This document shows positions 21,485-31,829 of a stretch of DNA of 64,000 nt, in pieces. Location of the stretch: contig CM056874.1 of NCBI GenBank assembly GCA_029876055.1, forward strand, positions 1,116,001 through 1,180,000, written 5' to 3'. Position numbers and translations under genes: made by a program. How positions within the stretch are numbered: the first letter of the stretch is position 1; every line of letters begins with the position of its first letter. This stretch comes from Madurella fahalii. Lineage: Eukaryota > Ascomycota > Sordariomycetes > Sordariales. The notes under the pieces are model-generated. The model ran no database searches, was not told the DNA's origin, and saw only the letters and a list, made by a program, of their open reading frames with translations.

Positions 21485-23720
21485 ATGGACAACGCTGCGC
21501 TGGTCCTTGATCATGGTCACCAGCTGTACGCCCGCCTGGGTGGCGCGGGCTCAGCCTCCGGAAACAGGCCTCCAGCCTTCAAAGCAATCGGTATTGGACT
21601 GGCAGTTGGTTCCGGCGCCTTCATCGGGACATCGTTTGTTCTGAAGAAGGTCGGTCTGCTCCGGGCGAACGAGAAGTACAACGAAGTTGCTGGCGAGGGC
21701 TACGGCTATCTCAAAAACTTCTATTGGTGGGCCGGCATGATCTTGATGATTTTGGGCGAAGGGCTCAATTTCGCCGCCTACGCCTTCACCGATGCCATCT
21801 TGGTCACGCCCTTGGGAGCGCTCTCGGTCGTCATTACTACTGTCTTGTCGGCCATATTTTTGAAGGAACGGCTGAGCATGGTCGGCAAAGTTGCATGCTT
21901 CCTGTGTATTGTCGGCTCCGTTGTCATTGTCATGAATGCGCCACAGTCGTCCTCGGTTGCCAACATCCAGGAGATGCAGCAGTTTGTCATCCACCCAGCC
22001 TTTCTAAGTTATACCGGTGTCGTCATTGTTGGATCCATCATCGTGGCGCTTTGGCTGGGGCCGAAATACGGGAGCAAGAACATGATGGTCTACATCTCCA
22101 TCTGCAGCTGGGTCGGCGGACTCAGCGTCGTCGCCACGCAAGGCCTAGGTGCAGCCATCATTGCCCAGGCGGGAGGGACTCCCCAGTTTGACCAGTGGTT
22201 CTTATATGTCCTGTTGGTCTTCGTTCTCACGACGCTCTTGACAGAGATTATCTACTTGAATGTGAGTGAAGGCACGGTTCTATTCGGGCTCTGGCTGACT
22301 GTAGATGCAGAAAGCGCTCAACATCTTCAACGCCGCGCTGGTCACTCCGACATATTACGTATACTTCACTAGCACCACAATCATCACTTCGGCCATCCTA
22401 TTCCGCGGCTTTAAGGGGACGCCCACCTCGATCATCACCATCGTAAACGGATTTCTCACCATATGCTCCGGTGTCGTATTGCTGCAACTATCCAAGTCCG
22501 CCAAGGATGTTCCCGATACGGCCGTTTTTGCCGGAGACTTGGACCAGATCCAAACCATTGCGGAGCAGCCACAACCCGAGACGGAGCCCAAGGCAGATGC
22601 AATCAGAGGCACAGCTGCCATCGTCAGAAGACTGTCTTCTGCAAGGCAAAAAATGGAGCTCGAGGAGTTCAAGCGGCTTCAGGAGGAAAAGATGCAAGAG
22701 ACCCTCGAGCCCGTCGGCGAGAACACGGTACCCCTGTACGAGTGGGATGGCATAAGACGGCGAAGGACAGGGACAGTAAGCACCTACGGGGCAAGATCCA
22801 TGACGTCTACGCCACACAGTACATTCCTTGCGCCCCCGAACCCGAACCCGACGCCACACCCACCACTAGGATGGTCTCACATACCGACCGAGGAGGAGCT
22901 TGCTGAGGCTAACAGGCCGGTCTCCCCAGCGCTATCCAACTTCGTGGGCACTATCCGCAGCAGAGCCCGCAGCGTCCTGCTTCCGGGGCACCCTGATTTC
23001 CGCAGGACACCTAGCCCATCCAAGATGCAGAGCCCGATGCACCCCGTTCAACTGACGTCAGTAGCGGTTCCGGGACCAAAAGCTGTTGAAGGATACGATC
23101 CCGACCGGGAGTACAACCCGCGCAACGCGGGAGCCGTTGGCCGAGGACGCGGTGATAGCATTGCTAGTGCCAATCGGCGGGTACAGTTTGGAGGCAACAG
23201 CCGCAAAGTGTCGGACGGCAGCGAGCCCAGGAGTATGCTTGCTCCACCGACACCGCCGCCGCACTCGACCCGGCGGCAATTTTCGTTCCAGAACATCTTC
23301 AAGCGTCATCAATCACACGCCGAGGGCATCGACAGCACGGATGACCGACCACGAGTATCATCCCGCGGCTACTCCAGTCCGCAAGTGAGGGACGCAAGCG
23401 AGGAGGAGAGGCTTGGGCTCGTCAAGGGCGATTCAAACAACGCGCGGTCGATGCCCGCCTTGCCCCGCTTTTACGATAGCGACGATGAACACGATGCGGA
23501 AGACTTTGATGAGAAGAAGTCGCAGTACGGCCACAGCATCACCAAGGGCTACAAGCATAGCCCCCCGCGGCGGACGGGGTTCACTGAAAAGGAAATAGAA
23601 GAGGACGAGCTCGCCGCCTACCAGCAGCGCCGGCAACGTTTCAAGGAGCGGGGCCGCAGCAGCGACGACGACGACGACAAGCCTCCACCGCCGCCACCAC
23701 ACGGCGGGTCTTTTATCTGA
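21485..23720 (+). CDS. NIPA-type magnesium transporter with long cytoplasmic tail
   Basis: Polytopic membrane protein of the NIPA/DUF803 magnesium transporter family (drug/metabolite transporter superfamily). Exons are 21485-22261 and 22311-23720; the 49-nt intron (GTGAGT…TGCAG) is in phase 0 and rebuilds YLNKALNIFNAALVTPTYYV. The product is 728 residues. The first 330 or so residues contain eight to nine hydrophobic helices and the family segments IGTSFVLKKVGL, AYAFTDAILVTPLGALSVVI, SAIFLKERL and ITSAILFRGFKG. The remaining 390 or so residues are a hydrophilic tail with many Ser/Pro and Arg/Lys clusters, ending in an acidic Asp run and a Pro run. Such tails are usual in fungal members, probably carry phosphorylation sites, and are poorly conserved. 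The cation preference is inferred from the family only. Confidence 0.88.
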
Positions 23721-25245
23721 TGGCTTTCCTTTTGCTATAACTGCGGGCGGGCGCGCATTATACCCAAGAACGAAACATGACACGAAACAGTAATGAAAGA
23801 AGACGGAGATGATGTTGTTGTGCCGCAGATGGAGGCTTCCTGTTGGTATTTGGGTTTTGTTAGAGTCGGTTTTCTGTACGAGTACGTTGACGGCATGATT
23901 TATATGGGCCGTGTTTCTGCATGGGCCATTGGGCTTTTTGGATCGGGTTGCCTCCAGTTCCTTGTCTCTTCTGCTTGCATAGGTCAACGGGGATAAGGTA
24001 GACTATGTAAAGATCGGACCCTGGTGATGGCATATATCTTGCATATTTCTTTGTATACTAGATCGTCATACTCGGTGGGATGGCACTGGCCTCTCCAGTT
24101 TGGCGAGGTTATGAGGCGTCTGTTCAATGGGAGGGCGCACTTCTTGTTCGAAAGCCCTTAAATTTACTACACTGCCGCTCAAGAAAAACTTGGCTCTGAG
24201 CCGTGACTTTGGAGAATGATGCCTCTTCAAGTCCTGGTATTACCATGTCTTGGTGGTTACGGAGTACAGTACTTTGGTAAGTCAGACGAACAACTTGAAT
24301 TCTAGTATTGTAGTTATAGGGATGTAAGTTGCGATGTAACTGTTTGTGTCCAACCTGTGACATGGGATCGGAGTTGCCACAACTTTGTTTGACGCACTAC
24401 CTGTTCATGTTTCGCGGATGGGTTATTGCCGCCTACAACGATGCGCCCTGCGAGATGTCACACGCTGGTTTTGGCCCATTTTTGTTCGTTTGGTGGAAGT
24501 TGGCGTGGCAGAATTTCAACGGGCCCTAGGCTGAGTCCTCGACTGAATTTAATTAGAGGAATCGGCGGAGAGATTGAAGTTGGAGAAAACATACAGGCCA
24601 AGGAAACGATGGGACCTGACTGAGTGTTTGTAGATAGGTACGGTTGGCTGGACGAAGCTTGGAGAAAAATAGACAGGGTTGTGAGTTACTCGCATTACAA
24701 ATGACCATATCTAACTGTAGGGGCTATCTGACTCAGCTGCTCTTATTTTCATGTTTCGCTTAGCATACCTTCAAAAAGTAATGAAATCCACTTCTTCCAT
24801 TCTTTTTCGTTTTCGTTTCCTTTTCATGTATTGAGCAGAATGTCCCTACATAATGGTCACATTATCTGGAGACGCGGTCAATTGATCCGACTCGAGAAAA
24901 GCGGAGGGCTTGTTCCCGGGAAACAAGGCGCGGGGTTACACTAGAACAACAACCAAGACGGAAGAACATATCACGGCATGTATCAGAAGCCCACATTGGC
25001 CTCCCAAGTAATTTAAAAAAAGCTGCCGATAACGATCATGTTCTACTACGATTGGCGCAAAAAGCCAGGTCCGGTACAAGCTCCGCTGTGTCGGCTACCT
25101 ATGCCGAAAGTCCAGCAGTTCTCGGCAGTCCCAATTCGGATAGTACCATGATACTCGCAACCGTATTTATTCCACTATCTCTGGCACCAGCCGTTCGAAA
25201 GCTGGTTACTGACTGGTAACGCTTAACCCGCCAGCCGACCCAAAG
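23721..25245. other. Intergenic, no gene recognised
   Basis: About 1.5 kb with only short ORFs. 24000-24350 and 24700-24850 are AT-richer than the coding parts. The last 300 bases, up to the ATG at 25246, should be the promoter of the AA9 gene; I see no confident carbon-repressor (SYGGRG) cluster. Confidence 0.5.
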
Positions 25246-25998
25246 ATGCTCTCCAACCTAGCTGCCGTTGTCCTCCTCGCCGCTACCGAGGTTGCGGCTC
25301 ACGGCTTTGTTCAGTACATCGACGCCGACGGCGTGCAGTACCAGGGGTATGACCCCGGTTTCCGCTACCGGGACCCGGCGCCTCGCGTGCCGGGCTGGTA
25401 CGCCAACAACACCGACATCGGGTTCGTGCCGCCGCAGAGCTTTCGCGACCCGGACATCATCTGCCACAAGGTGGCTCGTCCCGGCCAAGAATACGTCAAC
25501 GTCCGGGCCGGCTCCAACATCACGCTGCAGTGGCTTACATGGCCCGAGAGCCACGTGGGGCCCATCATCGACTACCTCGCGCCCTGCCCCAGCAGCGGAT
25601 GCGCCGACGTGGACAAGACGCAGCTGGAGTTCGTCAAGATCGCGCAGCAGGCGCTGAAGCCGGGCATCACGCCCAGCACCGACTGGCTGAAGGCGTGGAT
25701 CGTCGACGACTTCATCCAGAACGGCTTCAAATGGGTCGTCACCATCCCGAGCGACATCAAGTCGGGCGACTACGTGCTGCGCCACGAGATCATCGCCTTG
25801 CACGGCGCCTGGGATACGAACGGGGCCCAGGCGTATCCGCAGTGCATCAATCTCCGCGTGACGGACGGCGGAGACACCGAGGTTTCCGGGGGCACGTCTC
25901 CGATGGATTTCTACAATGCCGAGGACCCCGGTATCCACATCAGCGTTTACGACGGATTGACCACATACCCGTACCCCGGCCCGTCCCTCTGGCGATGA
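25246..25998 (+). CDS. AA9 lytic polysaccharide monooxygenase, secreted
   Basis: Copper-dependent oxidative cellulose-degrading enzyme (AA9, formerly GH61). It is intronless and 250 residues long. Residues 1-18 are a signal peptide (MLSNLAAVVLLAATEVAA); cleavage leaves His19 as the N-terminal histidine of the copper brace. The second copper-brace histidine is His103 in WPESHVGPI (His85 of the mature protein). Near the end are the HEIIALH segment and QAYPQC, which supplies the axial Tyr, with a Gln close by. Cysteines in IICHKV, LAPCPSSGC and YPQC fit the usual disulfides. There is no CBM1 or linker, so the enzyme is a single-domain AA9. N-glycosylation sequons occur at NNT (54) and NIT (91). 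Regioselectivity (C1 or C4) cannot be read from sequence here. It is convergent with the Zn2Cys6 gene downstream. Confidence 0.95.
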   Translation: MLSNLAAVVLLAATEVAAHGFVQYIDADGVQYQGYDPGFRYRDPAPRVPGWYANNTDIGFVPPQSFRDPDIICHKVARPGQEYVNVRAGSNITLQWLTWPESHVGPIIDYLAPCPSSGCADVDKTQLEFVKIAQQALKPGITPSTDWLKAWIVDDFIQNGFKWVVTIPSDIKSGDYVLRHEIIALHGAWDTNGAQAYPQCINLRVTDGGDTEVSGGTSPMDFYNAEDPGIHISVYDGLTTYPYPGPSLWR

Positions 25999-26400
25999 AG
26001 GAATGGGGCAAGGGGGTTCGGAGGTGCAACGCTGAAGGGAAGCGTGGATGGGACGACCTCGAGCGTCTGCGGGTCAGCTGCCTCGGTGGCTACCACGATT
26101 TCTCTGCGTTCTGCTATCTAGGCGAAATAGAAACATGGATACTAATTATGAGACGGGCAGAGTAGGAGGCCGGGGTCAACGGCACGGTGTGCCGATGGTT
26201 GTTGATGACATCGGTTCCCAGATATAGACGGAGAATCCGAGCAACACAACGTAAGGTAGTTATCCGAGCAAGGAAATAATCCCCAAGCAGGAAAGACGGA
26301 GAGAAAAGCGATTGGAAGATGAAAATTTGCCCTGCACGCCAGCATGTATACCATCATCCTCGTGTATTACTAGTACTAACTTTTGGGGTTCCCCGCAAAT
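25999..26400. other. Convergent intergenic (AA9 and Zn2Cys6 3' ends)
   Basis: This 402-bp region lies between two stop codons of convergent genes. No ORF with a domain occurs; it should hold both polyadenylation regions. Confidence 0.5.
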
Positions 26401-28208
26401 TCAACGCTCAGCCCTGTACTTGTCAAGCTGCCGACTGACCTCAAACATGCTCTCGGGCCACCAATCCTCCTCCCGGTTCCACAGACAGTTGCGCCACCGG
26501 CCGTCTCTCCGGCACGCGACGATGCGGCCGAGCTCCCAGGCGCCGATGCCGCCAATCCACCACACGTTGTCCAGCATGATGACGAGGACCAGCCAGTGCG
26601 CGAAGATATCGATGGCGAGCTGGTGGGCGATGCTCGGCTCGAGCGTCGCCGTCATGGACGCCGGGGAATCCAAAGTCATCTCGTCGCCGCCGCCGCCGCT
26701 CGGCGTTGTCGCGTCGGTCTGGATGAGGTCGATCATCTCTTCGACCAGGCTCAGGTACCCGGCGGGCGCCTTGTGGATGAAGGCCATGATGAACCGCCGC
26801 GGGAGCGGCGAGGGGATCATGGAGGTGATGCTGGCCGTGTACTTGCGCAGCCAGGGCGAGACCTGGGCGAGGCGGCCGACCGGATCGATGTCGACCTCGA
26901 AGGTGAGGGGGCCGTGGCCCGGGGTGCTCGGGCGCGAGTCGTCGGCGGGGAAGGTGTCGGCGACGATGCCGCGGAAGAGGGCCAAGGCGGCGAGGCACGC
27001 CTGCAGGCCCGGGTTGCTGTTGGGCCCGTGATGGCCCTCGACGATTGCCATGACCTCGCCGGCCTTCTTCTCGAGCCCCGCCAGCGCTGGCCCCACCGTA
27101 GCGGCCAGGATGGGGGACAGGACGTGGTTTGGCGGGCCCCTGGGCTGCTCGACCCGGGGCGTCACCTTGTACTCGTACTGCAGTGGGTCACTGGGCGAGC
27201 GGGCGGGGCCAGGCTGCCCCATGGCGTCCGTCCTTGGCGTGCTGCTCAGGAGGCCGGCATATGCCAAGTAGGCAGCGCGGAAGAGGCTGATCCACTGCGA
27301 GTATCTGGGCGTGCAATCGCACAGTGTCTGGTCGTCCGGCCCCGCGGTCTTCATCAGCCAGATGCGGGCGCGGTGGCTGCCCGAACCGTACATGCCCATC
27401 ATGGCGGCATTGGCCAAGACATGGTCGTAGTGCTTGGGCTCGTGGAGGCTGGTCTGGATCTCGCGCAGCGACTCCATGTGGTACTGGTGGGCGAGCGACA
27501 ACAGCTCGGCGACTCTCACGCGGTCTTGACGGGACACTGACGGCTGGCCGATGATATCACAGCACTTACACACTGCGGCTAGAGCTAGGACAGATCTCAT
27601 GAGAGGCTTGCTCTCGCAGGCTAAATTCGGGATGCCGATATGCAGCGTGTACTGGTCATTGTCGTCAACCGTCCCATCCTTGCTTGTGTGCTCGAGGTAG
27701 TGTCTCAGCAGCTCGAACTCGGCGGGGCCCAGCGTCTGCGCTGCCTGCGACCGCAAGGGCGAATCGACCCTTGGGCTGTTTCTCGCCAAGCCCGCGAGCG
27801 TCTCGGAGGGAGGGACGCTGGACGAAGTTGATGGCGATGGCACTGGGCTCCCGCCAGCCGCCGACGAATGGCCGGTGCTCTCAGGGCTCTCCACTTCACA
27901 ATCCTCGCGGAGGACGCCGTGCCGCAGAAGCGGCAGGTCCATGGGCTCTGTACAGTAAGCAGGCGGCCGTTTGGGGTACTGGCAGGCCAGGTTCATCTTG
28001 TAGCATCTTGAGCACCGCGGCGTGAGCTCGTCGCACTGTGTGCCGCCATTAGAGACGCACGGCCAGGGCGTTTCCTCGTCGTTTACACGCGGGTGCGTAC
28101 CTTAATCCGGCGCTCCTTGCATTTGGTGCAACCGTATCTGGACTTTCTGTGTGGCCGGCGCGTCTTGCGCTCGGCCGTACTCCTCTCGTGGCCTGACAAC
28201 TCGTCCAT
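26401..28208 (-). CDS. Zn2Cys6 transcription factor, Upc2-like
   Basis: Nuclear DNA-binding regulator. Exons are 28101-28208 and 26401-28035; the 65-nt intron (GTACGC…CACAG) is in phase 0 and the product is 580 residues. The intron splits the zinc cluster; splicing rebuilds Cys27-X2-Cys30-X6-Cys37-X6-Cys44-X2-Cys47-X6-Cys54, a textbook Zn2Cys6 spacing. A basic stretch (KTRRPHRKSRYG) precedes it, as in the sterol-uptake-control (Upc2/Ecm22)-like group of fungal factors. A Ser/Pro-rich linker covers residues 70-120. The rest has the hydrophobic helical middle region found in this group (ELLRHYLEHTS, SVLALAAVCKC, YLAYAGLLSS). An ATG upstream in the same frame exists, but MDELSGHERS at 28208 is the likely start. 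Targets are unknown. It is convergent with AA9 and divergent from the peroxidase-like gene. Confidence 0.88.
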
Positions 28209-29624
28209 GTGGGTGTGCAGGTAATTGGTGGTGCAAGCGAGCGATGGGAGCGAGAGAATAAACAAGGAGAAACAACCGGGGCAGCGCTTAGGCAGACAAG
28301 TCGGCAACAGTCTCTCACACCGAAGCGTGGGAAGCTTGAACGCGCACGGCTACTACTTGTAATGAGTATCTCGTGCGTGATCTTCCAAGTCGGTACCGGC
28401 CCACCGGGGCCTTGGTTATTTTATTCGCAGCCGGGCCCTTAGTCAGCTACGTGCTTCGCAACCCCTACTGCAGCACAGCCGTCCGCATTGGGCGGCTATC
28501 ACCCTGCTCTACACCATCAGACCTGCGCCTCTCAATGCAAGCTGCGCAATCAAGACCAGACCACCCTCAGACAGTCCAACTTTGGCATATGTAAGGTACT
28601 ATGTAGTCAAAAGCCTCAAGGTCGCCCTCTTCGTCCTCCGCCATCGAGAGCCCATCCTGCTCTTTAAAGGTTCCATGCTGCCATGCCTCGCCTAATTAAG
28701 CGGCATGTTTGACATAATATTTTGCCCGTGTCCGCAGATGTCCCCGTATTGTTGTTCTTACGACGAACGCCAAGAGAGAGCGTATCGCGTATTTGGGCCA
28801 TGCAAGTGCGTATTCGCTACAGCACAAATACCGTATACGCGGCCTTGGCGTCTTAAATGCCGCTCCCGCAGCCCCGGAAGCGGACCAGGGTGGCACGCGG
28901 GCAACCCGGACGTACTGTGCTAGACTGTACCACTGGATATCGCCTTGGCCCGACATATCTTGTCTTCCTATGGTAAGGCCGCGGACTTGGAACCGTCAAT
29001 CTCCGAAGGAGGCTTAGTCAGTACCCATAATGGCGGTCGGCGTGACCGATTCGATATGATGATATCTATGCGTGCCCTGGCAACAGGTATGCCGGCGAGC
29101 CAGCAGACACCGGGCCCGTCGCCGACGTGGTATTATTATCATCGCGGCCCGCAAAAAGGTGTCCCGGTCTTCCGGCTGCTGACAAACTCTCTATTGGTAT
29201 GGTCCCGTCGCTCGCAAGGGCGGCGGAGTAACTTGGGGCAACTGGGATACCCGCCGAAAAGCAAATTGACAATGGCAACCTGCCTCCGAAGCCAGGGTCT
29301 CCTTGCAGTGTCTCGTTTCCCATGCCAATACACTAGACAATCCTACAGAAGATCCCTCAACAGTCAAGGCCAGGAAATACTACCTAAGTGGATGTAAGGC
29401 ATAATTTGCGTAATAGACGATGCTCGTAGCGTTGGTTCCCATGAGGCTGAGCACACGCTGTTGTTTAGTCCCCTGGAGAGGAATATACTCCGGGGCTTTG
29501 CTTCCTGTGATTATCAACGGTTATAAACACATCATCCCATGGGTGTCCTGTTGGGAGTAGACGGCCACGCACTTCCATCCACACCATTCTACAACGCGCA
29601 ACCAGACCATTCATCTCTAGAACC
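28209..29624. promoter_or_regulatory. Divergent intergenic between Zn2Cys6 factor and peroxidase-like gene
   Basis: This 1.4-kb region has no supported gene. ORFs up to 150 codons (28945-29397, +) have no domain and irregular composition. It must contain the promoters of both flanking genes. Confidence 0.45.
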
Positions 29625-30533
29625 ATGAAACTTCGCTTGCTCGTCAGCGCATGTCTCCTCAGACTTGCCAGCGGCTCCTGCGGTCAACAGGAGCCAGAAG
29701 GCCACGAATGGCATCCACCAGTGCCAAATAGTCAGTCGTTCGCGTCCATCTTGCCCGTTGTTACCGGGGAGGTAATTAGCTGACAAGATACCGCAGGTCG
29801 ATCCCCCTGTCCCGGCCTCAACGCCATGGCGAACCATGGCTGGCTCCCTCGCTCAGGGGAGGACATCAGTCTCGAAGTGCTCCGAGACGCTGTAGCCGGC
29901 GCGTTCAACTACGAACGCACCCTCTTCGACCGCCCTTTTCACGAGGCCTTGGCCTTCAACCTCTCAACCACGGGCAACAGCTCGACCTTCAACCTCATTG
30001 ATCTAGCGAAGCACGACGCCGTCGAGTTTGACGGGTCGCTGTCGCGGAACGACTTCTACTTCGGGGACAACAACCACTTCAACCCCACCATCTGGGCGAC
30101 CGTATCCAAGAGGCTCCGTCTCGACGAGGCTGGCCACTCCAAGGTGGACAAGTACGTCACCGTCGAGGCGGCCGCGAAGGCCCGCGCTGCGCGCGTGCAG
30201 GACGCCATGAGAGTCAACCCGACCTTCAACGCGTCAGCCAACCAGATGGTCGGCAGTCCTGGGACGACCGCTCTCTATCTGACCACATTGTGGGATGACA
30301 AGGCAGACGCTGCGCCAAAGGCGTGGATCAAGGCCTTTTTTGGTATGTTGTGTAATCTTTGCTTGTTAGAGTGGCGTCACTGCGATTGAACGAACCATGC
30401 TGATAAGCGGACAGAGGAGGAGCGCATCCCGTATCTTGAGGGCTACAAGCCTGAAAAACAAAAGACCGGCGCAACCCTCCTGGAAATGAATGAGCGGGTC
30501 CTGGCCGTGGAAGTTGAAACGGGAGGCTGCTGA
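29625..30533 (+). CDS. Secreted heme-thiolate peroxidase/peroxygenase homologue lacking catalytic residues
   Basis: Member of the chloroperoxidase/unspecific peroxygenase family (short type). Exons are 29625-29730, 29797-30342 and 30415-30533; the introns are 66 and 72 nt and all junctions keep frame (phases 1 and 1). The product is 256 residues, the usual length. Residues 1-19 or so look like a signal peptide. The PCP motif (Pro39-Cys40-Pro41) that supplies the proximal heme thiolate is intact, as are NAMANHGWLPR, SLSR and YFGDNNHFN. However, the Glu-His-Asp motif of short-type enzymes is Glu112-Phe113-Asp114, and the later acid-base Glu, expected in a (S)YGETALYL segment, is Thr192 (SPGTTALYL). 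In characterised short peroxygenases this His and Glu are the distal acid-base pair. The protein therefore probably binds heme but should not activate peroxide in the standard way. The assignment to the family is firm; loss of activity is inference. Confidence 0.85.
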
Positions 30534-31829
30534 AGCTTTGTGCCAAGGGCGAGCCTGAAAAATCATCTCCGTATTCTAATAATGTTAGATGGTAGATAGA
30601 ACGGCTTGTATATAAACGCGGTGGTAAGCGTTGTATATTTTACTCGGTTTGTTTCATTATAGTCGGGAGGTTCCTATCGCCCCCCGTGAGGTGGTACGTC
30701 CAGTCACGCTCGTGCAGGTGATCGACGGTTGAACTCATTGGCGACGGTGCAACTAATGTCTGCAACATCATATGATAGACGCTCTCAGAGGTTGAGAAAT
30801 AAAGAAGTTCTGTGGGCTCCCCCCGGCTTTTCAAGTCGTGGAAGCGCGGGTGCTTGCGTCACTTGCTGTTCCACGGCCGCTAGTTGAGTCTGGATATCAG
30901 GTTGTGTAGAGCACCGCCTTTGGTGATTGGGCGGGCGTTGACTAGAGTCCGCGCAGTAGCCAGCTTCATCTCAGGTGTGTTCCTCTCATCCGGAGTATGA
31001 CAGCAACCTTGCATTTTTGAAGCAGAATCATTGTTGCACCCATTCAGGATAAGGGACGATAGAAGTTAAGGATGAAGCACAGGAGTATGTAACCAAACTT
31101 GCCACCTCCAGCATATACAGACCATCTTCCCCGAGCCACAATTTCCAAACATAGCCGTCGGATCCACCGCAAATAGGGGAGGAACGGCTTCAGTCAATGG
31201 TTGCTAGGTCAGAGGGGCATCGCCGGAGTTGTGGAAGGCTGGAATTTGCCGCAAAATAGCTGTGTTCTCCCTCCAGCAAGTCATCACGTCGGAGGGCAAC
31301 AGGAAACCCCCGAAACCTCTGTACAAGAGGTTATTCCAGAGCGCAGGCCGAATTCCCGCCCACCCACCTTGGGTAACGAGCCGACCCAAACGTCCTTCGC
31401 ATCCGATATCGGAGCTAATATATACCGCCTCGTATCAAAGCTGATATAGCAATTTTGTGAACTCTTGTCAATAAGGAGCATTGAAGCAGAAGTGATTTTT
31501 AATACCATTCGAAGCAGTCGTGACAATAATGGAACAGACTGCAGGATTCTGTCGGGCTTGCTAAGAAGGGGATTCCGTTGTGGCTGAGTGATTCAGCTCG
31601 CTTCAGAACTGATCGTGTGGTGTCAGTCAACTCGCGGCGGGCAAGCGCCGCCACTAAGCAAGGTCCTGAGCGAACCAAGTTGCCACGCTTTGCCGCAAGA
31701 AGATGTCTAGGCCAAGCAAGGCTGACCGCTGGGCAAGCAATTACTGATTTCGGGCAGCGACCTGCCCAGGACGCTTAAGAGCACAAATAAGGTAGGTAGA
31801 TTTGCTTCGAACCCGCGGAGGATGTGACA
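30534..31829. other. Intergenic, no gene recognised
   Basis: About 1.3 kb with short ORFs that lack domains on both strands. It carries the 3' region of the peroxidase-like gene and the upstream part of the decayed HET gene. Confidence 0.45.

Noticed and set aside
26383..27540. 385-codon + strand ORF
   Set aside because: It is antisense to the Zn2Cys6 factor, whose frame has clear motifs. GC-rich coding DNA often leaves an open antisense frame.
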